From Streptomyces sp. SCSIO 30461 (GTDB lineage: Bacteria > Actinomycetota > Actinomycetes > Streptomycetales > Streptomycetaceae): DNA of 64,000 nucleotides. The stretch is taken from assembly GCF_037023745.1 (NCBI RefSeq), contig NZ_CP146101.1, forward strand, positions 5,076,001 to 5,140,000, given 5' to 3'. Below are positions 30,808 through 39,271 of this stretch, one piece after another. Position numbers and translations under genes: made by a program. The notes beneath the pieces were generated by a model, which had not been told where the DNA came from, searched no databases, and saw only the letters and a program-made list of their open reading frames with translations. The stretch's first letter is position 1; the number at the start of each line of letters is the position of its first letter.

Positions 30808-31995
30808 TCAGTCCCGGGCAAGGCCGAAGCGGGCCATCAGGCCCGGCCGTTCCACTGCCGCCACCGACGCCGCGCCGTCCGTCACCGTCTCGTACACCGC
30901 GAGGATGTCCGCGCCGACCGTCGACCAGTCGAAGCGCCGCACATGCGCGCTGCCTCGCGCGCGGAGTTCCTCCCGGCGTGCCGGGTCCGCCAGCAGCCGC
31001 AGCGCCGCGGCGGCGAGGGCGTCGGCGTCCTCGTTGGCGAAGAGCTCGCCGGCCGCGCCCTGGTCCAGGACCTGGGCGAAGGCGTCCAGGTCGGAGGCGA
31101 GCACCGGCGCGCCCGCCGAGAGGGCTTCGACCAGGATGATCCCGAAGCTCTCACCGCCCGTATTGGGGGCGACGTAGACATCGACACTGCGCAGCAGCCG
31201 CGCCTTGTCCTCGTCACTCACCATGCCGAGGAACTCGACGCGTGAGCGCATCTCGGCGGGGAGGGAGGCGACCGCCTCCTCCTCGTCGCCGCGCCCAGCG
31301 ACCAGCAGCCGGGTCTCCGGGCGCTCGGCGAGGATCTCCGGGAAGGCCTTCATCAGCACCGGCAGGCCTTTGCGGGGCTCGTCGATGCGGCCGATGAAGC
31401 CGATGGTGCTCCCCCCGGCTTCGCCGTGGGCGTCTCCGCCCTGCCACTCGGCCTTGGGCTCCGCCTTGGCGAAGAAGTCCACGTCGACGCCGTTCGGGAT
31501 CACGACCGCGTCTCCGCCCAGGTGCTCCACCAACGTCCGGCGGGCGTACTCGCTGACCGCGATACGGGCGTTGATCTTCTCCAGCGCGGGCTGGAGGATC
31601 GGGTACGCCGCGATCATCGCCCGCGACCTCGGGTTGGAGGTGTGGAAGGTCGCGACGATCGGGCCCTGGGCCGCCCAGCAGGTCAGCAGACCGAGCGAGG
31701 GCGAGGCGGGCTCGTGGATGTGGATGACGTCGAAGGTGCCCTCATGCAGCCAGCGCCGTACGCGTGCTGCGGAGAGGAAGCCGAAGTTCAGCCGCGCGAC
31801 CGAGCCGTTGTAGGGCACGGGCACCGCGCGGCCGGCGGACACCACATAGGGCGGCAGAGGGGTGTCGTCGTCGGCGGGGGCGAGCACGGACACCTGGTGG
31901 CCCAGCCTGATCAGGTGCTCCGCCAGGTCCCTGATGTGGAACTGCACGCCTCCCGGCACATCCCAGGAGTACGGGCAGACGATGCCGATCCTCAT
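30808..31995 (-). CDS. pimA: Phosphatidylinositol mannosyltransferase PimA
   Basis: A 395-residue GT4 glycosyltransferase that adds the first mannose of phosphatidylinositol mannosides from GDP-mannose at the inner face of the membrane. The N-terminus MRIGIVCPYSWDVPGGVQ is the acceptor-side Rossmann domain. Also present are IHIHEPASPS, the donor loop GRIDEPRKG and the EX7E motif in GESFGIILVEAL. The ATG at 31995 overlaps the patA stop (ATGA). The pgsA-patA-pimA order matches the mycobacterial PIM operon. Confidence 0.93.
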   Translation of the reverse strand: MRIGIVCPYSWDVPGGVQFHIRDLAEHLIRLGHQVSVLAPADDDTPLPPYVVSAGRAVPVPYNGSVARLNFGFLSAARVRRWLHEGTFDVIHIHEPASPSLGLLTCWAAQGPIVATFHTSNPRSRAMIAAYPILQPALEKINARIAVSEYARRTLVEHLGGDAVVIPNGVDVDFFAKAEPKAEWQGGDAHGEAGGSTIGFIGRIDEPRKGLPVLMKAFPEILAERPETRLLVAGRGDEEEAVASLPAEMRSRVEFLGMVSDEDKARLLRSVDVYVAPNTGGESFGIILVEALSAGAPVLASDLDAFAQVLDQGAAGELFANEDADALAAAALRLLADPARREELRARGSAHVRRFDWSTVGADILAVYETVTDGAASVAAVERPGLMARFGLARD

Positions 31996-32888
31996 GCCCG
32001 CGGCTCCTCGAGGTCCGCGAGCCAAAGACGCTGGAGCATGTGCCAGTCCTCCGGGTGTTCGGCGATTCCGGTGGCGTAGGCATCCGCCAGCGCCTGTGTC
32101 ATGACAGACGTCTTCTCGGCCCGGGTACCCGCCTCGGGTACGTCGACGGGCGGGTGCACGCGCCCCTGCATGACGCCGGTGTCGTCGTACCAGAGGGTGA
32201 CCGGCAGGAGCAGGGCGCCGGTCTGCTGGGCGAGCAGGGCGGGTCCGGCCGGCATGCGGGCCGTTTCACCGAAGAACTTCACCTCGATGCCCGATGCGGA
32301 CAGATCGCGGTCGGCGACCAGGCAGACCAGGCCGCCTTCGCGCAGCCGCCGCGCGAGGGTGCCGAAGGCGGAGCCGCCGACGTGCGGCAGCACCTCCATG
32401 CCGAGGGACTCGCGGTAGGCGACGAATCGGTCGTACAGGCTCTCGGGCCTGAGACGTTCGGCGACCGTGGTGAACGGGGTGTCCAGAGCGCGGGTGAGCC
32501 AGACCCCGGCGAGGTCGTAGTTGGCCATGTGGGGCAGCGCGAGCACGACGCCGCGGTCCGACGCGATGCCGTCGGTGAGCCGGTGGACGTCATTGATGTG
32601 GACGCTGCGTGCGACTCGTTCCCGATCCCAGGCGGGCAGCCGGAAGGACTCCATCCAGTAGCGCATGTAAGAGCGCATCCCGGCCTTGGAGAGCTCGGCG
32701 AGCCGCTGGGGTCCGGCGTCGGGGACGACCCTGGCGAGGTTGGACTCCAGGCGCAGCACGCCCTTGCCCCGGCGCTTCCAGACGGTGTCGGCGATGGTCC
32801 TGCCGAGCCCTGTCGCGGCGCGTTCGGGGAGTTTCTTGACCGCGGACCAGCCCAGTCCGTACAGCGCGTCGGTCAGACGTTCCTTCAT
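31992..32888 (-). CDS. patA: Phosphatidylinositol mannoside acyltransferase (PatA/HtrB-like)
   Basis: A 298-residue LpxL/HtrB-superfamily acyltransferase that transfers a fatty acyl chain to PIM. The HX4D catalytic motif is HMANYD in LALPHMANYDLAGVWL near residue 125. VCLVADRDLSASGIEVKFFG is the second conserved block. The ATG at 32888 overlaps the pgsA stop (ATGA). The longer frame reaching 33647 is a shadow of pgsA. Confidence 0.92.
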   Translation of the reverse strand: MKERLTDALYGLGWSAVKKLPERAATGLGRTIADTVWKRRGKGVLRLESNLARVVPDAGPQRLAELSKAGMRSYMRYWMESFRLPAWDRERVARSVHINDVHRLTDGIASDRGVVLALPHMANYDLAGVWLTRALDTPFTTVAERLRPESLYDRFVAYRESLGMEVLPHVGGSAFGTLARRLREGGLVCLVADRDLSASGIEVKFFGETARMPAGPALLAQQTGALLLPVTLWYDDTGVMQGRVHPPVDVPEAGTRAEKTSVMTQALADAYATGIAEHPEDWHMLQRLWLADLEEPRA

Positions 32889-33550
32889 GAAGCAGCCCCG
32901 TTCCCCTCCGGCGACGCCCCCGCGTCCGCCTCCGCCGCCTCGCGGCGTACCGTCACCACTCGCTGCCCCAGGGTCACCAGCGACCCGACCGCCACGATCC
33001 AGAGCGCGATCGGCAGGAGGATCTGGACGCCCGGCACGCCGAAGGCGTGCAGCCCGGCGAGACCTGCCGCGACCAGCGAGATGACCAGCCGCTCGGCGCG
33101 CTCGACCAGTCCGTTCACGGCCACCGGCAGTCCGATGGACTCGCCGCGCGCCTTGGTGTACGAGACGACCTGTCCGCTGGCCAGGCAGAAGATGGCCACC
33201 GCGCACATCATGTTGTCGGCGCCCTTGCCCGCGTACCAGAGGGCGAATCCGCCGAAGATCGCCCCGTCCGCCACCCGGTCCAGAGTGGAGTCGAGGAAGG
33301 CGCCCCAGCGGCTGGAGGTCCCGGCCTGACGCGCCATGTTCCCGTCGACGAGGTCCGAGAACACGAACAGCGTGATGACGATGGTGCCCCAGAAGAAGTC
33401 TCCGCGCGGGAAGAACACCAGCGCCCCGACCATCACCCCGGCCGTGCCGATGAGCGTGACCGCGTCGGGGCTCACCCCCCGGCGGAGCAGAAACGCGGCG
33501 AACGGCGTGAGGACACGCGTGAAGAACGCACGCGCGTACTTGTTCAGCAT
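32885..33550 (-). CDS. pgsA: CDP-alcohol phosphatidyltransferase (phosphatidylinositol phosphate synthase type)
   Basis: A 221-residue, six-helix membrane enzyme. The complete family motif DX2DGX2ARX8GX3DX3D is visible in SDLVDGNMARQ...WGAFLDSTLDRVAD. In actinobacteria this locus encodes the enzyme that joins CDP-diacylglycerol to inositol phosphate, the precursor for PimA and PatA encoded next door; that substrate is inferred from context. The ATG is at 33550. The 257 bp upstream separates it from the divergent EF-G paralogue. Confidence 0.92.
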   Translation of the reverse strand: MLNKYARAFFTRVLTPFAAFLLRRGVSPDAVTLIGTAGVMVGALVFFPRGDFFWGTIVITLFVFSDLVDGNMARQAGTSSRWGAFLDSTLDRVADGAIFGGFALWYAGKGADNMMCAVAIFCLASGQVVSYTKARGESIGLPVAVNGLVERAERLVISLVAAGLAGLHAFGVPGVQILLPIALWIVAVGSLVTLGQRVVTVRREAAEADAGASPEGNGAAS

Positions 33551-33807
33551 GGCCTTCCCGGGGTTCGGTGGGCCGGGCGGCCCTGGTGGCCACCGGCTGG
33601 CCCATCGTAGTCAAGGCGTTCCCGGGCAGGCGGACTCCCCCGGTCACGTACGACGTATGGACGCACCGTGAAGGGAGTGGAAAGCTCGAAAGACCACCGC
33701 GGGCATGTGCCGGAGCGTCCGTTCGTTCCGGCCGGGGGTTCCCCCGACACGGCGCCCCCGGGTCCGCGCCCTCACCTCACCGTGCACGCAGTCGGGAGGA
33801 ACGAATC

Positions 33808-36012
33808 ATGGGCGACAAGGCAAACGCACACCCCGGAGCCGCCGGCAGGGCTACGACGGCCGACCGGCCCTCATCCGTACGGAATGTGGTGCTGGTCGGC
33901 CACAGCGGCTCGGGCAAGACGACGCTGGTCGAGGCCCTCGCGCTGACCGCGGGAGCGGTCAACAGGGCGGGCCGGGTCGAGGATGGCGGGACGGTCTCGG
34001 ACTACGACGAGATCGAGCACCGCCAGCAGCGTTCCGTACAGCTCAGCCTCGTCCCGGTCGAATGGGGCGGGTGCAAGGTCAATCTGCTGGACACCCCCGG
34101 ATACGCCGACTTCGTCGGGGAACTCAGGGCCGGTCTGCGAGCCGCGGACGCGGCCCTTTTCGTGGTTTCCGCGGCTCAGGAGGCGGACGCCGTGGCCGCT
34201 TCCACCCGGATGATGTGGGAGGAGTGCGCCGCCGTCGGCATGCCGCGGGCCATCGTGGTCACCCACCTGGACACGGCTCGCACCGGCTATGACGACCTCA
34301 CCCGGATCTGTGGGCAGATCTTCGGCGGCGACGACCCCGACGCCGTGCTGCCGCTCTATCTGCCTCTGTACGGCCCCGAGGCCGCGGACGGGCACGCACC
34401 GGTGACGGGTCTGATCGGGCTGCTGACACAGAAGCTGTTCGACTACTCGGGCGGGGCCCGGGCCGAGCAGGCACCCTCGCAGGACCAGGTGCCGCTGATC
34501 GAGGAGTCACGTAACCGGCTCATCGAGGGCATCATCGCGGAGAGCGAGGACGAGACCCTCATGGACCGCTATCTGGGCGGCGAGGAGATCGACCTCAAGA
34601 CGCTGATCGACGACCTGGAGAAGGCCGTCGCCCGGGGCGCCTTCCATCCGGTGCTGTTCGCCGCACCCGCCGCCGACGGCGGGAAGCAGGGGCTCGGCAC
34701 CGTGGAGCTGCTGGAGCTGATCACGGGCGGATTCCCGACGCCGCTGGAGCGGGAGGCACCGGCCGTCACCACCCCCGACGGCGTGCCCCGTCCGGCCATC
34801 AGCTGCGATCCCGACGGGCCGCTGGTCGCCGAGGTGGTCAGGACCGCGTCCGACCCCTATGTGGGGCGGCTGTCACTGGTGCGGGTGTTCTCGGGGACAC
34901 TGCGCGCGGACGAGACCGTGCATGTCTCCGGGCACGGTCTGACCGACCGCGGCCATGAGGACCATGACGTGGACGAGCGGGTGGGGGCGTTGAGCTCCCC
35001 GTTCGGCAAGCATCAACGCACCATGAGTGCCTGTATCGCGGGCGATCTCGCCTGTGTCGCCAAACTGTCGCGGGCGGAGACCGGCGACACGCTCTCGGCG
35101 AAGGACGACCCGCTGCTGATGGAGCCCTGGGCGATGCCGGACCCGCTGCTGCCGCTGGCCATACAGGCCCACAGCAAGGCGGACGAGGACCGGCTGTCGC
35201 AGGGCTTGTCCCGGCTGGCCGCCGAGGATCCGACGATGCGGCTGGAGCAGAACCAGGACACGCACCAAGTGGTGCTGTGGTGTCTGGGTGAGGCCCATAT
35301 GGATGTGGCGCTGGAGCGGCTGCGCAGCCGGTACGGCGTGCAGGTCGACGTCGTGCCGCACAAGGTGTCGCTGCGGGAGACGTTCGGCGAGCGGTCGGCG
35401 GGGCGCGGCCGTCACGTGAAGCAGTCGGGTGGACACGGGCAGTACGCGATCTGTGAGATCGAGGTCGAGCCGCTGCCGGCCGGTTCGGGCATCGAGTTCG
35501 TGGACAAGGTCGTGGGCGGCGCGGTGCCGCGCCAGTTCATCCCGTCCGTGGAGAAGGGCATCAAGGCACAGGCGGCGAAGGGGGTCGCGGCGGGTTATCC
35601 GCTGGTCGACGTGAGGGTGACGCTGCTGGACGGCAAGGCGCACTCGGTGGACTCGTCCGATGCCGCGTTCCAGACGGCGGGCGCGCTGGCGCTGCGTGAG
35701 GCGGCCGCCGAAGCGCGGATCCATCTGCTGGAGCCTGTGGCCGAGTTGCAGGTGATGGTGCCCGACGAGTACGTGGGCGCGGTCATGAGTGATCTGTCGG
35801 GCCGCCGTGGCCGGGTGGTCGGCACCGAACAGGCAGGCCAAGGCCGGACGCTCGTACGAGCGGAGGTGCCCGAGATCGAGATCGGGAGGTACGCGGTCGA
35901 TCTGCGGTCGATCTCGCACGGTACGGGGAGCTTCGACCGCTCGTATGCCCGACACGAGGCGATGCCACCGCAGTTGGCAGGCAAGGTCAGGGAGCAGGTC
36001 AAGGCAGCTTAG
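33808..36012 (+). CDS. Elongation factor G-like protein (EF-G2)
   Basis: A 734-residue translational GTPase paralogue with all EF-G domains. The P-loop reads GHSGSGKTT instead of the AHIDAGKTT of canonical EF-G. G3 is DTPGYADF. The G4 position reads THLD rather than NKxD, which may weaken or alter guanine specificity. Domains II-V follow, with QSGGHGQYAICEIEVEPL of domain IV and VMSDLSGRRGRV of domain V. The ATG at 33808 has GGGAGG 8 nt upstream. The paralogue is widespread in actinobacteria; its role is not settled. A terminator follows. Confidence 0.92.
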   Translation: MGDKANAHPGAAGRATTADRPSSVRNVVLVGHSGSGKTTLVEALALTAGAVNRAGRVEDGGTVSDYDEIEHRQQRSVQLSLVPVEWGGCKVNLLDTPGYADFVGELRAGLRAADAALFVVSAAQEADAVAASTRMMWEECAAVGMPRAIVVTHLDTARTGYDDLTRICGQIFGGDDPDAVLPLYLPLYGPEAADGHAPVTGLIGLLTQKLFDYSGGARAEQAPSQDQVPLIEESRNRLIEGIIAESEDETLMDRYLGGEEIDLKTLIDDLEKAVARGAFHPVLFAAPAADGGKQGLGTVELLELITGGFPTPLEREAPAVTTPDGVPRPAISCDPDGPLVAEVVRTASDPYVGRLSLVRVFSGTLRADETVHVSGHGLTDRGHEDHDVDERVGALSSPFGKHQRTMSACIAGDLACVAKLSRAETGDTLSAKDDPLLMEPWAMPDPLLPLAIQAHSKADEDRLSQGLSRLAAEDPTMRLEQNQDTHQVVLWCLGEAHMDVALERLRSRYGVQVDVVPHKVSLRETFGERSAGRGRHVKQSGGHGQYAICEIEVEPLPAGSGIEFVDKVVGGAVPRQFIPSVEKGIKAQAAKGVAAGYPLVDVRVTLLDGKAHSVDSSDAAFQTAGALALREAAAEARIHLLEPVAELQVMVPDEYVGAVMSDLSGRRGRVVGTEQAGQGRTLVRAEVPEIEIGRYAVDLRSISHGTGSFDRSYARHEAMPPQLAGKVREQVKAA

Positions 36013-36022
36013 GAGTTGCGTG

Positions 36023-36056
36023 TGCCGTCCGCCGTATCACCGTACGGCGGGCGGCA
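36023..36056 (+). terminator. Hairpin terminator after the EF-G paralogue
   Basis: A 14-bp stem with one G.U pair (36023-36036 with 36043-36056, loop of 6) begins 11 bp after the stop and is followed by TTTC. Confidence 0.75.
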
Positions 36057-36188
36057 TTTCATGGCGGTGAGACGGAAGCAGCAGGTCCTCGCTACGCTGG
36101 GGTGCCCAGCTCAGAAGGTGTGCGGGGCGCGGTGGTGGGGAACAGGTCGCAGTGCCGGAGGATTTCGGCGACTACCGCGGATGCGGCG

Positions 36189-37862
36189 ATGGGGGCGGGT
36201 GGGGTGGCGGAGCAGGCATTTGATTTCTCTCCCGGGGCGCAGGTCCCGCTCCAGGGTGCGGCCGGGCAGACGGCGGCGACGCACGCGCTCGCGTCTGCCG
36301 CGTACCGGGACGGCGAACTCGCCGAGATACTCAAGGCCAACAGCGAGTGGCACGAATCCAAGGTGGTCAAGCCGAAGATCAAGCTGTTCGAGCCGAACCT
36401 GGGCGAGGCGTTCTCCCGGGCGGTCCAGGTGCGGCTGCTCGGAGGCGCGCGCAAGCCGCTGATCCAGTCCTTCGGCACCGAGCCGCAGACCGTGGTCGAG
36501 CACGCGTTGGCGGCGAACGGGATCCGCAGGCAGCGGGACGCCAAACTCACCACGATCATGGCGGTGTTCGGGCTGCTGTTCCTGCCGGGAATGCTGCTGT
36601 GGATAGGCGCGTTCGGGCTGCGCCGGATGGTCGCCGGGGCGCATGACAAGCGGATGGGGGCACTGGGCGGGGCACTGATGGCCGGGCTCGCCCTGCTGGG
36701 GGTGATCTTCCTCCTCAAACTGCCGTTCAGCGGCTTCTGGGGCTACTACCTGCGCGGCATGATCATCGCTCCGGTGATCGGCTGGTGGCTGGCCAAGCGG
36801 ATCTGCCTGGCCTCCGCCGAGGACATGCGCGCGCGCTGGGACAGTCTGCTGTCCGGCGGCGGAATCGGCGCGAAGGTCCCCGAGGCTGTGCCCGGAAACC
36901 CGAACGAGACCGCCGCGGAGCAGCTGCGCCAGGGACTCGAAGTGCTCACGGCGGAGCAGCACGCCAACTCGGTGTTCTACGCCGGCCCCAAGGGGATACT
37001 CGGCATGGGGACCCGCTGGGGCAGCTGGCAGCTCGCGGAGGAGCTGGTGGCCAAGGCGCCGGCCAAGGAGTTCCATCAGTTCCGCAGCTGGGACGTCATC
37101 AAGGTGATCCACGACCAGCTGACCCTGCTCCAGCGCGGTCCGCTGAATACGGGAGGCTTCCCGGCGCCTTCGGTGAAGCACTGGGTCGTGGTGCCCGTCG
37201 GCGAGGGCGCGACGGAGGTGGCTCGGCCCGAGGGCCAGGACGTGGACAACAGGTACCAGGTCAAACGCCACGAGATCCAGCGCATATGCGACCACCAGCA
37301 GTTCGGTAGCGGAAACCGGCACTATCTGGGTGTGCAGTTCACCCTGTGGGACGGCCAGTTGGTGATCACCATGATGATCACGGTGACGGTGCTGTACGAG
37401 ACCCTGCGCATCGAAGTGACCGGTCACGCCCTCGGCCCGGTGCACTCGCTGTTCACCACCAAGCCGGCACCGAAAACCGTCGAGGTCGCCAAGACCGTGC
37501 GGTTCTGGGAGACCGAGACCCGGACCCTGCCGCTGGTGACGACCCGCGAGGTCGTGCGCCAGATGGTCAGGGCCCCGTTCTCCTGGTACCCCCCGCTGCT
37601 GGACTTCCTCGGCGGCAAGCTGGTGCTTCCCGAACCCTTCGGGCTGCGGCACGCGTGGGCGGACAAGCCCTGGCGGCACCGTTTCATGGCCGACGACGCG
37701 ATGCGCGCCGCCACCCCCGTGCTGCGGGTGACACACGCTGCGGCGATGCGGGTGCTGCAGGAGAACGGGGTGGACACCGAGCGCTTCAGCAACCGCTCCC
37801 TGATCGTCAGCGGCCTGGTGCAGGACCCGATGCCACGCAAGGCCGACGCCTACGACGCGTAG
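36189..37862 (+). CDS. Large membrane protein of unknown function
   Basis: About 557 residues. A soluble N-terminal part (1-125) precedes three to four membrane helices between about 128 and 205 (TTIMAVFGLLFLPGMLLW, GGALMAGLALLGVIFLL, GMIIAPVIGWWLAKR). A long soluble region follows (about 230-400) containing NSVFYAGPKGILGMGTRWGSWQ, then another hydrophobic patch (LVITMMITVTVLYETL) and a polar C-terminus. I do not recognise the family. The start is uncertain: ATG 36189 is used here, ATG 36102 and GTG 36204 are alternatives, and none has a strong ribosome site. It lies between the EF-G paralogue and the HIT gene. Confidence 0.75.
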   Translation: MGAGGVAEQAFDFSPGAQVPLQGAAGQTAATHALASAAYRDGELAEILKANSEWHESKVVKPKIKLFEPNLGEAFSRAVQVRLLGGARKPLIQSFGTEPQTVVEHALAANGIRRQRDAKLTTIMAVFGLLFLPGMLLWIGAFGLRRMVAGAHDKRMGALGGALMAGLALLGVIFLLKLPFSGFWGYYLRGMIIAPVIGWWLAKRICLASAEDMRARWDSLLSGGGIGAKVPEAVPGNPNETAAEQLRQGLEVLTAEQHANSVFYAGPKGILGMGTRWGSWQLAEELVAKAPAKEFHQFRSWDVIKVIHDQLTLLQRGPLNTGGFPAPSVKHWVVVPVGEGATEVARPEGQDVDNRYQVKRHEIQRICDHQQFGSGNRHYLGVQFTLWDGQLVITMMITVTVLYETLRIEVTGHALGPVHSLFTTKPAPKTVEVAKTVRFWETETRTLPLVTTREVVRQMVRAPFSWYPPLLDFLGGKLVLPEPFGLRHAWADKPWRHRFMADDAMRAATPVLRVTHAAAMRVLQENGVDTERFSNRSLIVSGLVQDPMPRKADAYDA

Positions 37863-37938
37863 GCCGTGTCCGAAGAACTCCGAACGATCCAGGGGTGGGT
37901 GGTGCCGCCCGCAGGTGCCGGGGCTGCACCACGCCCGG

Positions 37939-38487
37939 TCAGTCCTGCGGCCAGACGTCCGCGAGCATCTTCCGGGTGTCGGCGAGGAGTTGGGGCAGTA
38001 CCTTGGTGTGCCCGACCACCGGCATGAAGTTGGTGTCGCCGCCCCAGCGGGGCACGACGTGCTGGTGCAGGTGGGCGGCGATACCCGCGCCCGCCACCGA
38101 ACCCTGGTTCATCCCGACATTGAAGCCGTGTGCCCCTGAGGCGGTGCGCAGCGCCGTCATCGCCCGTTTGGTGAACACCGCGAGCTCGGCGGTCTCCGCC
38201 TCGTCGAGGTCCGTGTAGTCGGCGACATGCCGGTAGGGCACCACCATCAGATGCCCACCGTTGTACGGGTACAGATTGAGCACCGCGTACACGCTGCCAC
38301 CGCGCGCGATGACGAGCCCGTCCTCGTCGGACTTCGAGGGAATGGAGCAGAAGGGGCAGCCGTCCTCGGCCCCGGGTCCGGTGGGCTTGTTCTCCCCCTG
38401 GATGTACGCCATCCGGTGGGGGGTCCACAGGCGCTGGAAAGCGTCCTGGATCCCGACCCCGATCTGCTGTTCCGGCTCACTCGTCAT
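37939..38487 (-). CDS. HIT-family hydrolase/AP4A phosphorylase-like protein
   Basis: A 182-residue histidine-triad protein. The HxHxH motif is in AAHLHQHVVPRW near residue 140, with the family block NLYPYNGGHLMVVPYRHV. A Cys pair in CPFC and the histidines may bind zinc. Actinobacterial homologues cleave diadenosine polyphosphates. The ATG at 38487 (MTSEPEQQIGVG) is used; ATG 38499 is four codons earlier. In mycobacteria this gene lies directly between thrS and pgsA; here other genes have intervened. Confidence 0.88.
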   Translation of the reverse strand: MTSEPEQQIGVGIQDAFQRLWTPHRMAYIQGENKPTGPGAEDGCPFCSIPSKSDEDGLVIARGGSVYAVLNLYPYNGGHLMVVPYRHVADYTDLDEAETAELAVFTKRAMTALRTASGAHGFNVGMNQGSVAGAGIAAHLHQHVVPRWGGDTNFMPVVGHTKVLPQLLADTRKMLADVWPQD

Positions 38488-38560
38488 GTGGTGCAGCATA
38501 TGACTTCGACCGTTCGGGGCGTGTCGCCGGGGCAGACCCCGGCAGGCTCCGGGCGATGCT

Positions 38561-39262
38561 GTGCCGATGGACGTCGATGACACGGTCACCCCGCTCCAGC
38601 ACTACGAGCGGCGCGTTGAGCTGCCGCTGTTCTGGGCCTCCCTGGTCTTCCTGGCGGCGTACTCGGTCATCGCACTGGCCCCGGACGGGGAACGGTTCTG
38701 GCGCGACATCGCCGTGGTGGTGGCCCTTGTGATGTGGGCGGTCTTCGCGGCGGACTACCTGGTGCGGCTCCGGTTGAGCGGCCGGCGGCTCCGCGGCTTC
38801 CTGCGGACGCACTGGCTGGACACCGTGGTCCTGGTCCTTCCGCTGCTGCGACCGCTGCGGCTGCTCAAGGTGTACACGGCGGTGCAGAGCCGGCGCGAGA
38901 CACCCAAGCTGAGCCTCCACGCGCGGGTCATCTCCTACGCCGGCACGGGAGCCGTCCTGCTCGGCTATGCCGGCGCCCTCACGGTGTACCAGGCGGAGCA
39001 CCGAGCGCCGGGGGCGACGATCCGGACCTTCGGTGACGCCCTGTGGTGGGCGTGCGAGACGCTGACGACGGTCGGTTACGGCGATGTCACACCCGTGACC
39101 CCGTTGGGGCGGATGATCGCGGTCGGGATGATGATCTGCGGTCTTGCCCTTCTCGGCGCGGTGACGGGTTCGTTCTCGTCCTGGCTGGTGCAGGTGTTCA
39201 CCAGGGAGGACGAGAAGCGGCCCCCGGAGGACGGGCGTCCTCCGGGGGCCGAACCCTCGTGA
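38561..39262 (+). CDS. Voltage-gated-type potassium channel
   Basis: A 233-residue, six-helix channel. The selectivity filter TTVGYGD is at 169-175, between the pore helix (DALWWACETL) and the inner helix (MIAVGMMICGLALLGAVTG). The S4-like segment LRPLRLLKVY carries few arginines, so voltage sensing may be weak. The start is a GTG at 38561, with an ATG two codons later (38567). The C-terminal codons form one arm of a strong hairpin shared with thrS. Confidence 0.9.
   Translation: MPMDVDDTVTPLQHYERRVELPLFWASLVFLAAYSVIALAPDGERFWRDIAVVVALVMWAVFAADYLVRLRLSGRRLRGFLRTHWLDTVVLVLPLLRPLRLLKVYTAVQSRRETPKLSLHARVISYAGTGAVLLGYAGALTVYQAEHRAPGATIRTFGDALWWACETLTTVGYGDVTPVTPLGRMIAVGMMICGLALLGAVTGSFSSWLVQVFTREDEKRPPEDGRPPGAEPS
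39219..39250. terminator. Bidirectional hairpin inside the end of the K+ channel gene
   Basis: A 14-bp perfect stem with a 4-nt GGGC loop (39219-39232 with 39237-39250) lies within the last codons of the channel gene and 22 bp beyond the thrS stop. It serves convergent transcripts and constrains the channel tail to a PPEDGRPPG sequence. Confidence 0.75.
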
Positions 39263-39271
39263 TCGGGCCGC

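Noticed and set aside
28361..31177. A plus-strand frame of 938 codons over pdxT, pdxS and pimA
   Set aside because: Entirely antisense to conserved genes; only the GC bias keeps it open.
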